A stretch of 64,000 bases of DNA from NCBI GenBank assembly GCA_012934845.2, contig WNNJ02003327.1, forward strand, positions 47,613 to 111,612. Reading direction: 5' to 3'. Under the pieces are notes generated by a model. It was not told where the DNA came from and did no database searches. It saw nothing but the letters and a program-made list of their open reading frames with translations. Within the stretch, counting starts at the first letter, position 1, and every line of letters starts with the position of its first letter. The position numbers and the translations under genes were made by a program. Shown here piece after piece: positions 10,396 to 20,439 of the stretch. Origin of the DNA: Pomphorhynchus laevis. Lineage: Eukaryota > Acanthocephala > Palaeacanthocephala > Echinorhynchida > Pomphorhynchidae.

Positions 10396-13300
10396 TTCTC
10401 CCAACGATATAATCCGACAAATAGTTCGGTGATCGACGCATACGTGTCGATCGTCGAAATTCCATTGACGGGATCTGCTGTAGATCTACTTGTTGCTCTT
10501 GACAATCGTGAACTTTATTCAGATCATAATTCTCATTAGGTATATGCGACGCTGAGCTTGTAGCACTGTTATTTGAATCCACCTCTGTTTGTAAATTGTG
10601 GATATCCGAAGTAAACATTGCAGGGGGTGAATCGTCGATCTGGCAATTTTGAGATATGTTGGATTCTTCGAATACATTTTGATTACAGTTATTGGGAGCT
10701 AGATATTGAGTTGAAATGTGAGTCTCTTTTCCATTAGGGTATCGAACTAGAGCGTAGTTCTCGTTGGCATGAATAAGCTCTGCGCGATCTACAAGTGGAT
10801 CGTTTTTACTAATACGGTTGAAATTCTTTACAAATATAGGTCCATGATTGATTAACCACTCAGGTAAGCTGACTCCCTTAGCTGATCTGCGATTGAGTTT
10901 GAATATACGTTCATGAGGCGTTTCATTAGTCGAAGTGCATAAAAGAGATCTGATCGAATGAAGTGCCTTTGGAAGTGTTGTTTCCCACCGTTCGATTGGA
11001 ATCTTATTATTATGATACAACCGTATCGCGTTCCATATCAACCCGTTATAGCGCTCAATCTGGCCATTTGAAGTAGGATGGTAGGGAGTGGAATATGATA
11101 GCGTGATTCCCAATGTCAATAAATATTTACGGAACTCTACTGACGTGAAAGAAGTACCCCGATCGGTATGGATATTCTCAGGCGTGCCAAATAATGCGAA
11201 CAACGACTCAAGACACTGAATTACCGATCGAGAACTGGTGTCAGCACAGGGAAATCCAAAGGGAAATCGGCTATATTCATCTACTATAGATAAAATATAT
11301 CTTTTCTTACTCGAGCTGGGCAGCGGGCCTTTAAAATCTAAGGACAAACGCTCCCATGGTTTACTGGCTTTAATCATGGTACTTCGAGGCCGTTTACAAA
11401 AGTGAGGTTTCAATTCGTAGCAGCTAGGACAACCTTTGATGACTTTTCTAACATCTTCAATAGAATACGGAAAATTTCGATGACGTACATAGTGCCACAT
11501 CCTTGTTACCCCAGGGTGACACAAATGATCATGCATCCTTTCGAGTTCTTTTAAATCACTCGTGACTGATCCTAAAGCAATTCGAGACATAGCGTCAGCT
11601 ACCTGATTTTCTTTGCCGCATCGATATGACACGTCGAACTGATATTCGGACAATTCTATTCTCCAACGATTGATTTTGTCATTTTTGATCTTACTGTAAT
11701 GGTTATTTGAGAACAAAAATGCCACGGATTGTTGATCCGTCAGAACGGTGAAATGTCTACAGGATAAATAGTGACGCCAGTATCTTATAGATTCTACTAT
11801 GGCTAGTGCCTCTTTCTCAACAGCTGCATATTTCATTGCGTTCTTATCCAGAGTACGTGATAAGAATGCGACTGGTTTAAAATTTTGAGACAAAGTAGCA
11901 CCGATCGCAAAGGCAGATGCGTCTGTCTCGACCACGAATGGGACTGAGAAATCTACTTTAGACAATGTAGTTGATGCAAGGCTGTGTTTCAGACTTGCAA
12001 ATGATTCTTTTGCATGAAGAGACAGCGGAAAAGATACAGTTTGTGCTAAAGGTCGAACGACATTTGAAAAATTCTTTATCCATCGAGAATAGTATACGAA
12101 CATTCCTATAATACGTTTAAGTTCGACTAATGATTTTGGCTCAGGCATTTCCAATAAGGGTTTGACACGATCAGGGTCAGGTGAAATGCAACCGTTATCT
12201 ATCTGGTAGCCAAGAAAACATACCTTAGAGACTCCGAAAATACATTTTGACGTATTTAAAGTGATATTATATTTCTTAGCAACTTCTAAGAAGCGATCAA
12301 GATTCCTTTGGTGAAGTTCCTTTGTTTCACCGCCGATAATAACATCATCCAAATAAGCGTACGTAGATTCAAGATCCTCTTCCTCGATTAACTTAGCGAT
12401 GATACGTTGGAAAGCCGCCACTGCATTTGTCAATCCGAACGGTAGGCGTTTAAATTGGTACAAACGACCATTAGCTTCAAATGCAGTGTAATGCCTCTCA
12501 TTCTCCTGAATGGGAACCTGATGATAAGCATTCTTTATGTCTAATCGACTGAAACTTTTGAATGAAGATAGCTTATCAATGAATTCGTCAATCCTGGGAA
12601 GAGGGAAGCCGTCAAGATGAGTGAATCGATTTACCGTCAAACTGTAATATATTACCATTCGCACTTCGCGACCAGGATTTTTAACCAGGACAACTTGTGC
12701 ACGCCACGGAGACGTGCTATTCTCGATGATACTGGAATCTAATAGGCGTTTTACCTCGGCTGCGATAAAACAGTTATCTTCTGGAGTTCTTCGACGAGAT
12801 GGAATTGCAACAGGTTTTACCGCTTTGTCTAGGAATTGAAATAGAGACGGGGCTTCAACTTTCATTTCCCCAACACCTGCAACAACGACCAAAGGACGTT
12901 CTACTCCGTTGAATTCTATGGTCACCGTCGAGTGTTGACGAAGAAAGGGTACACCGAGGATCACATCTGTTACTAGGGTGGGGAGAATGAAGAATTTTAC
13001 ATTTCGATAGAAACGATTGTTTAAAACAACATCGGCGAATGTACAATGTCTTAACTAACAGGAAAATTCAGATGCAGCGAGAGAAACTTTTAAATTTGTG
13101 GATTTTCTCACAAGCTTGCACTTTGTAGCGACATCACTTCTGACAATATTAAATGAACTTCCAGAATCGATCATCCCGCTTACTGAGATATTATTCAAAC
13201 TTATAGTGGGCTGGATTAAGTTTGATGATGACGCGTTTGTTGTGCTTATTGAATATAAAGACGCAGACGTAGCAGAATTTCTTGAACGGCATATGTTAGA

Positions 13301-14064
13301 AAAGTGTCCTTTCTTGCTGCACGTATGACAGGTAGCGTTGCGAGCAGGACAGTTACTCCGCACGTGGCGGTTTCGACCGCAAAAGTAGCATCGCTCTTGA
13401 TTTTTGATTGCAGAACATTCTTGTTGTGTTTCCGAATCATCTCTGGGTAAATTTGTCAACTTCGGTGGATTAGCATAGTTAATCATAGATTCCATATTTT
13501 CAGATTGAGTGATATCCCGTGAAGATAACCGGAATTCCGATGCTTCAGCCTGTGCCAACTCGATTGATCGAGCGATCCGATAAGCACTCTCTTAGTTAAG
13601 ATCGACGGTTTCAAGTAGACGTTCACTGATCGATGTGGAAATAATTCCAGCCACAAAAGTATCCAACAACAAAGAATCTCGATGTTCTCGTGAAGTTACA
13701 TCTTTGAACTTGATTTGACGGGCAACGGATTCTGTCGTTTGAATGAACTGGTCGATTGTCTGGTTTTCGGCTTGCTTCAAATTATGCAGCTGATGTCTTG
13801 CATATACATCTCCCCTGTCCTTTATAAAACTTCTTCTTAACGTATCGATCGCGATATCATAATCATCGACTCTTTCGATGATATCATAAAGAATTGGAGA
13901 TATGTGGTTGATCAGAAAGTCAAGCTTTTGTTGGTTTGTGACATCTTCAAGAACTCGTACAAACGCATTGAATCTTTGTAGCCAATGACGCCAAACTTTT
14001 GCCGAATCAATCCCATCGGTTAAAGCATCTAGGATCGCTGGTTTGAGTAGCTTGTCCATTCACA

Positions 14065-14119
14065 ATGTTCGCATAAATTGAACCGAGGCGAACAACAACA
14101 AAAGGCTTTATGCGAACAT
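14065..14119 (-). promoter_or_regulatory. Primer-binding site and LTR arm forming an inverted repeat (element B)
   Basis: The 13-mer atgttcgcataaa (14065-14077) lies one base inside the LTR, and its perfect complement tttatgcgaacat (14107-14119) lies within the LTR. No tRNA-type TGG start is seen at the primer-binding position. The same geometry with a different sequence occurs in element A (1480-1534), which supports a shared self-priming design rather than chance. Confidence 0.65.
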
Positions 14120-14149
14120 CTGAAAACATAACATATAAATATCAGTACA
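14079..14149 (-). repeat. 5' LTR of gypsy element B
   Basis: 71 bp, TG...CA. On the element's sense strand it contains TATTTATA, then about 20 bases later the arm atgttcgcataaa that pairs with the primer-binding region. The flanking gtgtt at 14150-14154 matches gtgtt at 10320-10324 (target-site duplication). Confidence 0.92.
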
Positions 14150-14612
14150 GTGTTCAACGTGTTTAACATCTTTGCTCAGTCGCTCGTCAACCGATCAGTG
14201 GACGCATCCTTCTAGCACAATGAATCACGCAAACATGCCAAATATTCAGAAAGAATTAAAGCGATCGAGCGCGGCAGGTTCATTCCGCTAATTTTCTCCT
14301 CTTCTGGAGGCATTGGGAAAGAGACAGGCACCTTGTTCAGACGAATCGCATCAGTTCGCACACAACGAGGTATTACGAAATATGCGCATGTCATCACAAA
14401 TACCAAACGCCGCGTTTCCTTTGAAATTGCTCGAACAGCATATGCCTGCCTTCGAAGTCCAAGAGGAAACAGAGAAGGGATCACATAAGATAGTGAACGC
14501 CTTGTTTTAAAAATCAATTGCAACTTTGACAGTGAAAGTTATGTATGGGCCCATTTGCGGGAACCCCCTTTCTTGTAAATTATTATAATTATCTTATTAA
14601 AAAATTATTACT
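14150..14612 (+). mobile_element. RLE LINE copy 3b, 3' end
   Basis: Codes the end of the restriction-like endonuclease: a VFN...FAQS segment, then HNESRKHAKYSERIKAIERG at 14220-14280, FIPLIFSSSGGIG, and the C-terminal helix region. The 3' UTR contains gggcccatttgcgggaa, shared with the minus-strand copy at 34.4-35.1 kb, and a tail ttaaaaaattattact. Before the gypsy insertion it was joined directly to the tail of copy 3. Confidence 0.8.
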
Positions 14613-15622
14613 ATAACCGCTTATCAATGCATGGTCAACCGCTGATCAATGCATCATTTGACCCGTTGCTGGCCCAACAGCAGCAACAAATCGCTTTGGA
14701 TATTCACAATCAACGAAACAATTTTTGGAATATAAAATTACAAGAAACACTGGAAGATAGCAATATTATAAAAGCTTTAAAATTTGCTGCTACGTGTGGT
14801 GCGTCAACATGGTTGTCTGCAAAACCGATGGAAGCATATGGTTATCGACTCTCAAAGCTCCAATTTCAAGACGCTCTAGCGACAAGATATGGTTGGACGC
14901 CTCCGAAACAACCAGATCAATGTTTATGCGGTTCAAAGTTTGAGCTCCGTCACTCTCTTTCATGTAAGGTCGGTGGTATGCCAATTATACGACACAACTT
15001 CCTTCGGGATCTAATTGCCAAAGAGCTAAAGGGATTTGCGACCCCGTTTCTCTGGAACCTACACTGCAACCGCTTCCAGACGGAGTAACATTCGCAACAA
15101 ATTCGACAGCCAGGGAACATAACGCTAGAGTAGATATTTCTTGCTATGGGTTGTTTAGTATTTCGGAGCGGTCCCTATTGGACATTTGCGTTTACAATCA
15201 CCTTGCTTCGTCCTACTCAACATCAATGCCACAAAATCACTTTCACTACCACGAACAAAGGGAAATCGGAAAATACGGTGAACGTATATCACGGTTTGAA
15301 AGAGCTTGTTTTTTTTCTATAATTTTTGCAGCTAACGGTGGAGCTGGTGAAATAGCTTCAAAGGTGCTACGACAAATATGCAGGCGTCAATCTATAAAAT
15401 CTGCTCGGCCATACAACGAATGCATGCGTGATTTGAGGATCAAAACGGGACTAGCGCTAGCAAGAGCAGCATCATTACAAGTCCGCTGCACTCCGTTGAG
15501 TAATATATCGGGACAATGTGCTTGACCGTGTAAGAATTTTAAATGACTTTTCTAGTTTTTAGAACATTTTGCGTCTTTTTTTTCTTGAATAAATCTTCTC
15601 TTCAAAAAAATTATTATTATTA
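14613..15622 (+). mobile_element. RLE LINE copy 4, 3' third
   Basis: Begins directly after the tail of copy 3b. Codes the thumb end (GASTWLSAKPM near 14800), the CCHC finger (CLCGSKFELRHSLSC near 14925), RHN, and the endonuclease (ERSLLDICVYN, HEQREIGKYGERI), ending at 15525. There is one frame change near 15050. The tail is seven A followed by (ATT)4, where copy 6 starts. The upstream RT was lost to 5' truncation. Confidence 0.87.
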
Positions 15623-15623
15623 T

Positions 15624-16074
15624 ATAGGTCTCAGCTGTTAGCACCGTCTTTAGCACGATTTGCACTTTGGATTTCCACTGAAAAGATACCAGCAAAATCC
15701 CTGGAATGTTTTACGAGCTGCCGATTGATCGCTTTAAAAAGAGCAACGGTGGTATCCGACCAATAGGCGTGTGTGACACCGCCAGGAGAATAATTTCGAA
15801 AACAATTTTGGTACTCGTCAAAGAAGATATACAAGCCATCGCTGGAAATCTTCAAACCGCGGCCGGACAACGGAGCGGTGCCGAATATGCTGTGCACAAA
15901 CTGCGATCGCTGTACAGAGCAAACACCGACGCGTGTCTTGTTTCCATCGATGCCTCAAATGCATTCAATTCTGTCAATAGGCAAGCCGCTCTCCATAACC
16001 TTAAATTTATATGCCCATCTTTGTCGTGCGTTATACATAATCTGTACCAGAAGCACCGCCATAACTTGAGGTAA
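15624..16074 (+). mobile_element. RLE LINE copy 6, RT fragment
   Basis: Starts at once after the (ATT)n tail of copy 4. Translation gives LARFALWISTEKIPAKS, then CRLIALKKSNGGIRPIGV, GQRSGAEYAVHKLRS and the catalytic A motif DASNAFNSVNRQ, with one frame slip near 15710. It stops at 16074, where the opposite-strand LINE E2 begins. It is a distinct subfamily by sequence (SIDASNAFNS rather than LDAKNAFN). Confidence 0.82.
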
Positions 16075-17688
16075 ATGCCATAAAAAGAGTCTTCTCTGCT
16101 CCCTTTTTTGTATATAGGAGTAATGTGAGATCGCTTCCACTGATCAGGGATGTATGATGTACATAGAGACATGTTAAAGATCTCTGATAATGGGAATGCT
16201 AGCAGGTCATGGAGTTTTTGAAGAATAAAAGGATGAATGTCGTCCGGCCCAGCCGACGTGTAACAAGATAATTTACGCAATTCCCGTGATACCTCTGCTG
16301 GAGAAATTAATGGCATATGGGAGACGAATGTCTCAGGAATTTGCGCTGGACGAAAATCTGTAATTTAAGTGGGACAAATAAGATCAAAGGCCTCTGCTAA
16401 CATACTCACAACTTCATCAGGATCTCTCGCAATCTTACCGTCATGGGTCAAAAGGGAAATTGATGAAATAATTTTTCTACTTTTATTTACATAGCTCCAG
16501 AACGGCTTGGAAGAAACTTTATATAATTCCAGGATTTTCGATTCGTGCTTTTGCCTCTTCAACAATTTCATGTAGTTGAAGCGATGACGATACTGTAGAT
16601 ATTCTAACCGAAGTGCCTGATTATTCAGAGATGATTTAAAGAGTTTATTCCGTTTTCTTAAAAGTCCCACTAACTCATCGTCAAACCAAGCAGGCTTGCG
16701 TTTAGCAAGGTTTTGTAAGGGTTTCAATGGATCGATGCAGTCTGTGATATATTTGAGGGAAGCTGATAACGTATCCCAATCACTGACATGGGTTAATGTC
16801 ACTTTTGTGAAGACCCCTTCTAATTGCGAGCGTACGTAATAAATCAATATCCACTTTGTACCAGTTACGTTTCAGATGTTTAGTTTCGGCAGAGGATACA
16901 TTGACAAGAGCACTAGAAGTAAACTTAATGACAAGATGGTCACTAAGACCTATGGGAGGATCATATTGAATTTCATGGACATCTAGTAGAGATTTACTAA
17001 AAACTAAATCTAGCAAGGAAGAACTATGTCCCATAAACCTGGTTGCCTGAGTTACGTGTTGTATAAGAGATAGATCATCAACGAGAAAGTTACATAATTC
17101 GGTATCCAAATGACATCCACCTTGATGACATTCGAATGGGATATTCCCTGTTATATTAGGAATATTGAAGTCTCCAAGAAGGATAAAATTTGACGACTTT
17201 GTGAGATCAGTAAGATACTCAATTAAACTTGGTGATAAGCAAGATGAGCGTGGAGCACGATAACATACACAAATGGTCATGGTGATGTCACCTGATTCTA
17301 TCATTAAAGAAAATAACTCCATTCGTCCGACGCAATATGACATGGAGTTTCTTACGATAATTCTGTTAGCGACGTAAAAGGCAACTCCACCACCTCTACA
17401 TTTATCATGTCGGTCTGTTCTAAATAATGAGAAGGCAGGGATGGCAACACAAGCATCACTAATCCCACTGGGTAGCCAAGTTTCAGTAATCGCAAAAATC
17501 GACATATTGCTGTTTGACAAATAACAACTAAACTCATCAAACTTCGAAACTAAGCTGCAAACGTTAGAACATGCAATTTTCAGGGTATGTCTACTACTAT
17601 TCTTTGAAGTCTCATGCAGGACACCATGGAATGAAATTAAGTCACCTAAGACGCTACACCGTGAGTATTTAGGGCTAACTTCTCCCAA
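16075..17688 (-). mobile_element. LINE E2 ORF2 fragment: APE endonuclease and RT start
   Basis: Minus-strand coding starting at 17688. APE endonuclease motifs: ITETWLPSG, LLGDFNIP, SSLLDLVFS and LSDHLVIKF. A linker rich in basic residues follows (RKPAWFDDELVGLLRKRNK), then the RT fingers (SAGPDDIHPFILQ, SHITPIYKKGS). The copy is cut at 16075, so RT motifs A-E are missing. Frame changes occur near 16830 and 16340. CR1/Jockey-type LINE; ORF1 lies just upstream. Confidence 0.88.
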
Positions 17689-17723
17689 CGTACAAATGGA
17701 CGTCGTCGGACCACCTGAAAATT

Positions 17724-18806
17724 TCAGATAGAGAGATCATTTTCACCTTGTTGACGCCTGTCGTTTAGTTCTTTTTTAGCGAGAGATAGTTGTTCGCGCT
17801 CCTCAACCGATAGATCCTTATATATTCGCACAGAATTACCCATTAGTCTATAAGCTCTACTAAGGATGATATTAGCTTGATCATTTGAAGCACAGACCAA
17901 TCGAAGCAGTCTATTTCTACCATTATCATACTTTTTACCTATTATATGAAGAGCCAATACCTCCAAGAATTCTGCTAAATGTTCCTCTCCATCTAGAAAA
18001 ATACTAGACAAGATATTTCTCACTGAAAGAACGTCGTCATTCACACGGTTTTGAGAAATGACGGATTTGAACTCGTTGATATTAGCGAAAATTACACATC
18101 TTAATCTGTTTAGGTTAGATCTCGTCCCCCTTATGTTATTCGAACGTGCGGGCCGGTCAGGTGTCTGCACCGGATAACTTGCCGCAGGAGAGACTATACT
18201 CAACGGGGAGACAGTAGTCGTAGACTTGTTTAGGTAAGTTGCTGCATCAGCGCGTGTAGATCGTGTTGTTGGACTTGGATAGATCGTGCTAGTAACACAA
18301 GGTCCAATTGCAATAGTGCTAGATTCCAATTCAAGCTCAGGGTTACCATTTTGTCTAACAAAGCGGTTGAAACTATGTGGTGAGAAAATTCTTGCGTGAG
18401 TATGGGATGTCTTATTCAAGTTCGACCGATCGGATACCGGGTAACTAGAAATGTTGCACTCGCATGAAGTACACGGATTCGTTGAAATATAAGCATTATC
18501 TCTTCTTGCTACAGGTAATACAAGTCTATCATGGTCACGTTTATCAGATCTAGGATCGGTGTCCGGGGAAATTGTCATGGTTGCAACATCATTACCAGGT
18601 ACATCATACTCCGATAATCCTGGATATACCACTGGGTGAGATGCTTTAAGGTGGGTCAAGGCACAGCAGAAGCCGCAGATGAATTTGCCACTCCGATACT
18701 TGGACATACTGGACGATTTAACCTTCAGTACTGTCCAAACATCACAATCATCAGTGTCACATCCAACTTCTAGTTGGGTGAAGGAAGAATCAGAATCATA
18801 CTCCAT
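17724..18806 (-). CDS. LINE E2 ORF1, intact 360-codon ORF
   Basis: An uninterrupted 360-residue frame upstream of E2 ORF2 on the same strand, with a 35-bp gap. The N-terminal region has cysteine pairs (GCDTDDCDVW, then FICGFC) that may bind zinc. The middle is Ser/Thr-rich and low in complexity. The C-terminus (RLLRLVCASNDQANIIL, then DLSVEEREQL and ELNDRRQQGE) resembles the RNA-binding tail of ORF1 proteins of CR1/Jockey elements. It probably forms the RNP with the element's RNA. It is part of a truncated element, so it is not mobile as it stands. Confidence 0.8.
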   Translation of the reverse strand: MEYDSDSSFTQLEVGCDTDDCDVWTVLKVKSSSMSKYRSGKFICGFCCALTHLKASHPVVYPGLSEYDVPGNDVATMTISPDTDPRSDKRDHDRLVLPVARRDNAYISTNPCTSCECNISSYPVSDRSNLNKTSHTHARIFSPHSFNRFVRQNGNPELELESSTIAIGPCVTSTIYPSPTTRSTRADAATYLNKSTTTVSPLSIVSPAASYPVQTPDRPARSNNIRGTRSNLNRLRCVIFANINEFKSVISQNRVNDDVLSVRNILSSIFLDGEEHLAEFLEVLALHIIGKKYDNGRNRLLRLVCASNDQANIILSRAYRLMGNSVRIYKDLSVEEREQLSLAKKELNDRRQQGENDLSI

Positions 18807-18939
18807 CTTCTTTGAGCTAGACTTTTTAGGACGTCCAATTGACTATTTAATACTGAATTTCAATACGTAGCTTGTAAGTAGTTATAACAAAAGAATTCTT
18901 TATCCCACAATAATCTAGAATGTATGATATCTCTTTAAA

Positions 18940-19015
18940 ACGTTGTATAGATCGTTGTAAGATTGTCGTTTAGATCGTTGTAAGAAGATCGTTGTATAGA
19001 TCGCTGTAAGATGAA
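18940..19015. repeat. Short tandem repeat (gatcgttgta)n
   Basis: Four to five imperfect copies of a 14-18 bp unit built on tagatcgttgtaaga lie between E2 and an E4 fragment. The rest of 18807-19088 holds nothing recognisable. Confidence 0.75.
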
Positions 19016-19088
19016 TTGTATGTTATTTTGTATGTTATATTGGAATTGTAATTTGTGTAAGAGTTTTAATAACAAAGACTTTTATACA

Positions 19089-19560
19089 GAGCTTTGACCG
19101 AGAAGGCCGTTTTGCCCGCTCATCGTACATTGCATCTTCGTCGTTTTGATCATACATCCTACCATCTTGCTTCTCTCGATTTGCCTACAATTTATTGTCG
19201 TGTTCAAATTCGTCTTCTTATCGTTGCTTTCCGCCTTGTAACTTTTCATACCCCTTCATTTCTCAACCTTCCTTTTCTTGAAAATTCTCGTCCTGTTTAC
19301 TGTTCCTTGCGTTCCTGTAATTCCCTTCTTTTACATGTCCCAAACTACTCTACCTCCTTTGGACTCCGCTCCTTCCTGGTGGCTGCTCCTCTATCGTGGA
19401 ATCATCTGCCCATTCATATACGCCAATCAACTTCCCTGCAGTGCTTCAAACGACAAATCCGATCCCATTTTAACAATTTATCTGCTTGACTTTCTCATTT
19501 TTGTTTGTGGACTTGTAAGCGTACAGCTTGTACGCATTTGCCACATTAAATAAATTTGTA
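19089..19560 (+). mobile_element. LINE E4 3' end fragment
   Basis: Codes the C-terminus of the Rex1/CR1-like LINE E4 (LHLRRFDHTSYHLASLDLPT ... LHVPNYSTSFGLRSFL), matching 40325-40686, and ends with a stop at 19489. The 3' UTR contains the family's terminal hairpin gcgtac-agctt-gtacgc (19519-19535) followed by atttgccac and an A/T tail. The fragment is 5'-truncated. Its ~131-codon frame is open. Confidence 0.9.
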
Positions 19561-19601
19561 TTATTGCAACACATTAAACAAACATATCAATTTCAACCAA
19601 A

Positions 19602-19995
19602 TCAAGGATAAGAAGTTCCAATGTTGCCTTGATCAGCGTGTCTTATCCAAGTGTTGACCATTGCTTTGAATTGGCTCAATGATAACGCAGTCATGATGTC
19701 GTGAGGCAATGCGTTCCACAACTTTCTCACTCTGCATGACAATCGAGATACCATTGTAGACCTTCCAATTTGTCTTGCGCGTAATGCGAGCCATGACCCC
19801 TGCGACATTGTCGGACATTCAATTTAACACATTCACTTGGGTATCCATCTATCCCCTTTACTATAGACCACATCGCAAGCAGATCCAGAACGAGTAGTCT
19901 GGCTTGCACTGATATCATGCCTATTGAAGTCAAACGATCGCTATAAGTCATCATTTTACATCCTCGAACGAGCTTGCTGCCACCAAAATCGCCAA
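19602..19995 (-). mobile_element. CR1-type LINE C-terminal fragment
   Basis: Minus-strand translation gives YSDRLTSIGMISVQARLLVL, GHGSHYAQ, then LSCRVRKLWNALPHDIMTAL and FKAMVNTWIRH. This is the usual C-terminal region of CR1/Jockey-type RTs (Y..RL..LG..SL..RR, R...LWN.LP). Two frames are used, with a change near 19790. 5'-truncated and decayed. Confidence 0.7.
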
Positions 19996-20027
19996 GTACC
20001 TTCAGAATTAGCTATGGCGGGGGAGAA

Positions 20028-20164
20028 TGTGATGAAATTACCTTACCATTTACATTGTAAATCTCAATCCTTAATGTAAACTATTTACACTTACTGATTT
20101 ACTACTTTGTTTTGTAGATATTACTCAATAAAACTTTTTACAAACGTATCTGTTTACCCTACAC
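20028..20164 (+). repeat. Candidate LTR with upstream polypurine tract
   Basis: A purine tract (ggcgggggagaa) ends at 20027 and is followed by TGTGATG..., with a sequence ending in ...CCCTACA at 20164. An AATAAAA signal lies inside. This PPT-then-TG arrangement matches gypsy element B. No second copy is in the window, so it may be a solo or 3' LTR remnant. The stretch 20165-20440 holds nothing I recognise. Confidence 0.4.
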
Positions 20165-20439
20165 TTTGTTATATTGATTGATATATCTTATTGGTTGATA
20201 ATTGTAACTGGCGTCGATCAACGAACTGCATGATCCATGTCACTTCTAGACAACCACATTAGCAACAAATTTATGAATGAAAAACACTCATCAGTCGAAT
20301 GAAGTACCCACCTGTTGTTTGGGTTGCCTGTGTGACAGTAAAAGAAGGCATTTCCGACACGTTGCTTTTTGAATCCAACGAGTAAAGCGAACAGTCAGCA
20401 ACAACCTCTGCTGAGTAGATAAGGATGATGGTTAGCATG

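Larger units (their letters stand above)
10325..14149 (-). mobile_element. Ty3/gypsy element B, nearly whole, 71-bp LTRs
   Basis: Parts in sense order on the minus strand: 5' LTR; primer-binding region; gag (about 14.06-13.6 kb, MDKLLKPAIL start); two CX2CX4HX4C zinc knuckles and a protease motif (IDSGSSFNIV) about 13.6-13.05 kb; RT (FGLTNAVAAFQ, YAYLDDVII), RNase H, integrase with H2C2 finger and core (DFKGPLPSSS, HTDRGTSF) about 12.96-10.39 kb; 3' LTR. LTRs of 71 bp, TG...CA, differ at two positions, so insertion is recent. A 5-bp target duplication (gtgtt) flanks it. The element is broken, with about three breaks. Very short LTRs recall the Mag lineage, which is my tentative placement. It sits at a junction of two RLE LINE copies. 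Confidence 0.92.

Noticed and set aside
15852-16074. Minus-strand frame continuing E2 RT past 16075
   Set aside because: From 15624 to 16074 the plus strand codes a recognisable RLE LINE RT with the DASNAFNSVNR motif. The minus-strand reading there is a shadow.
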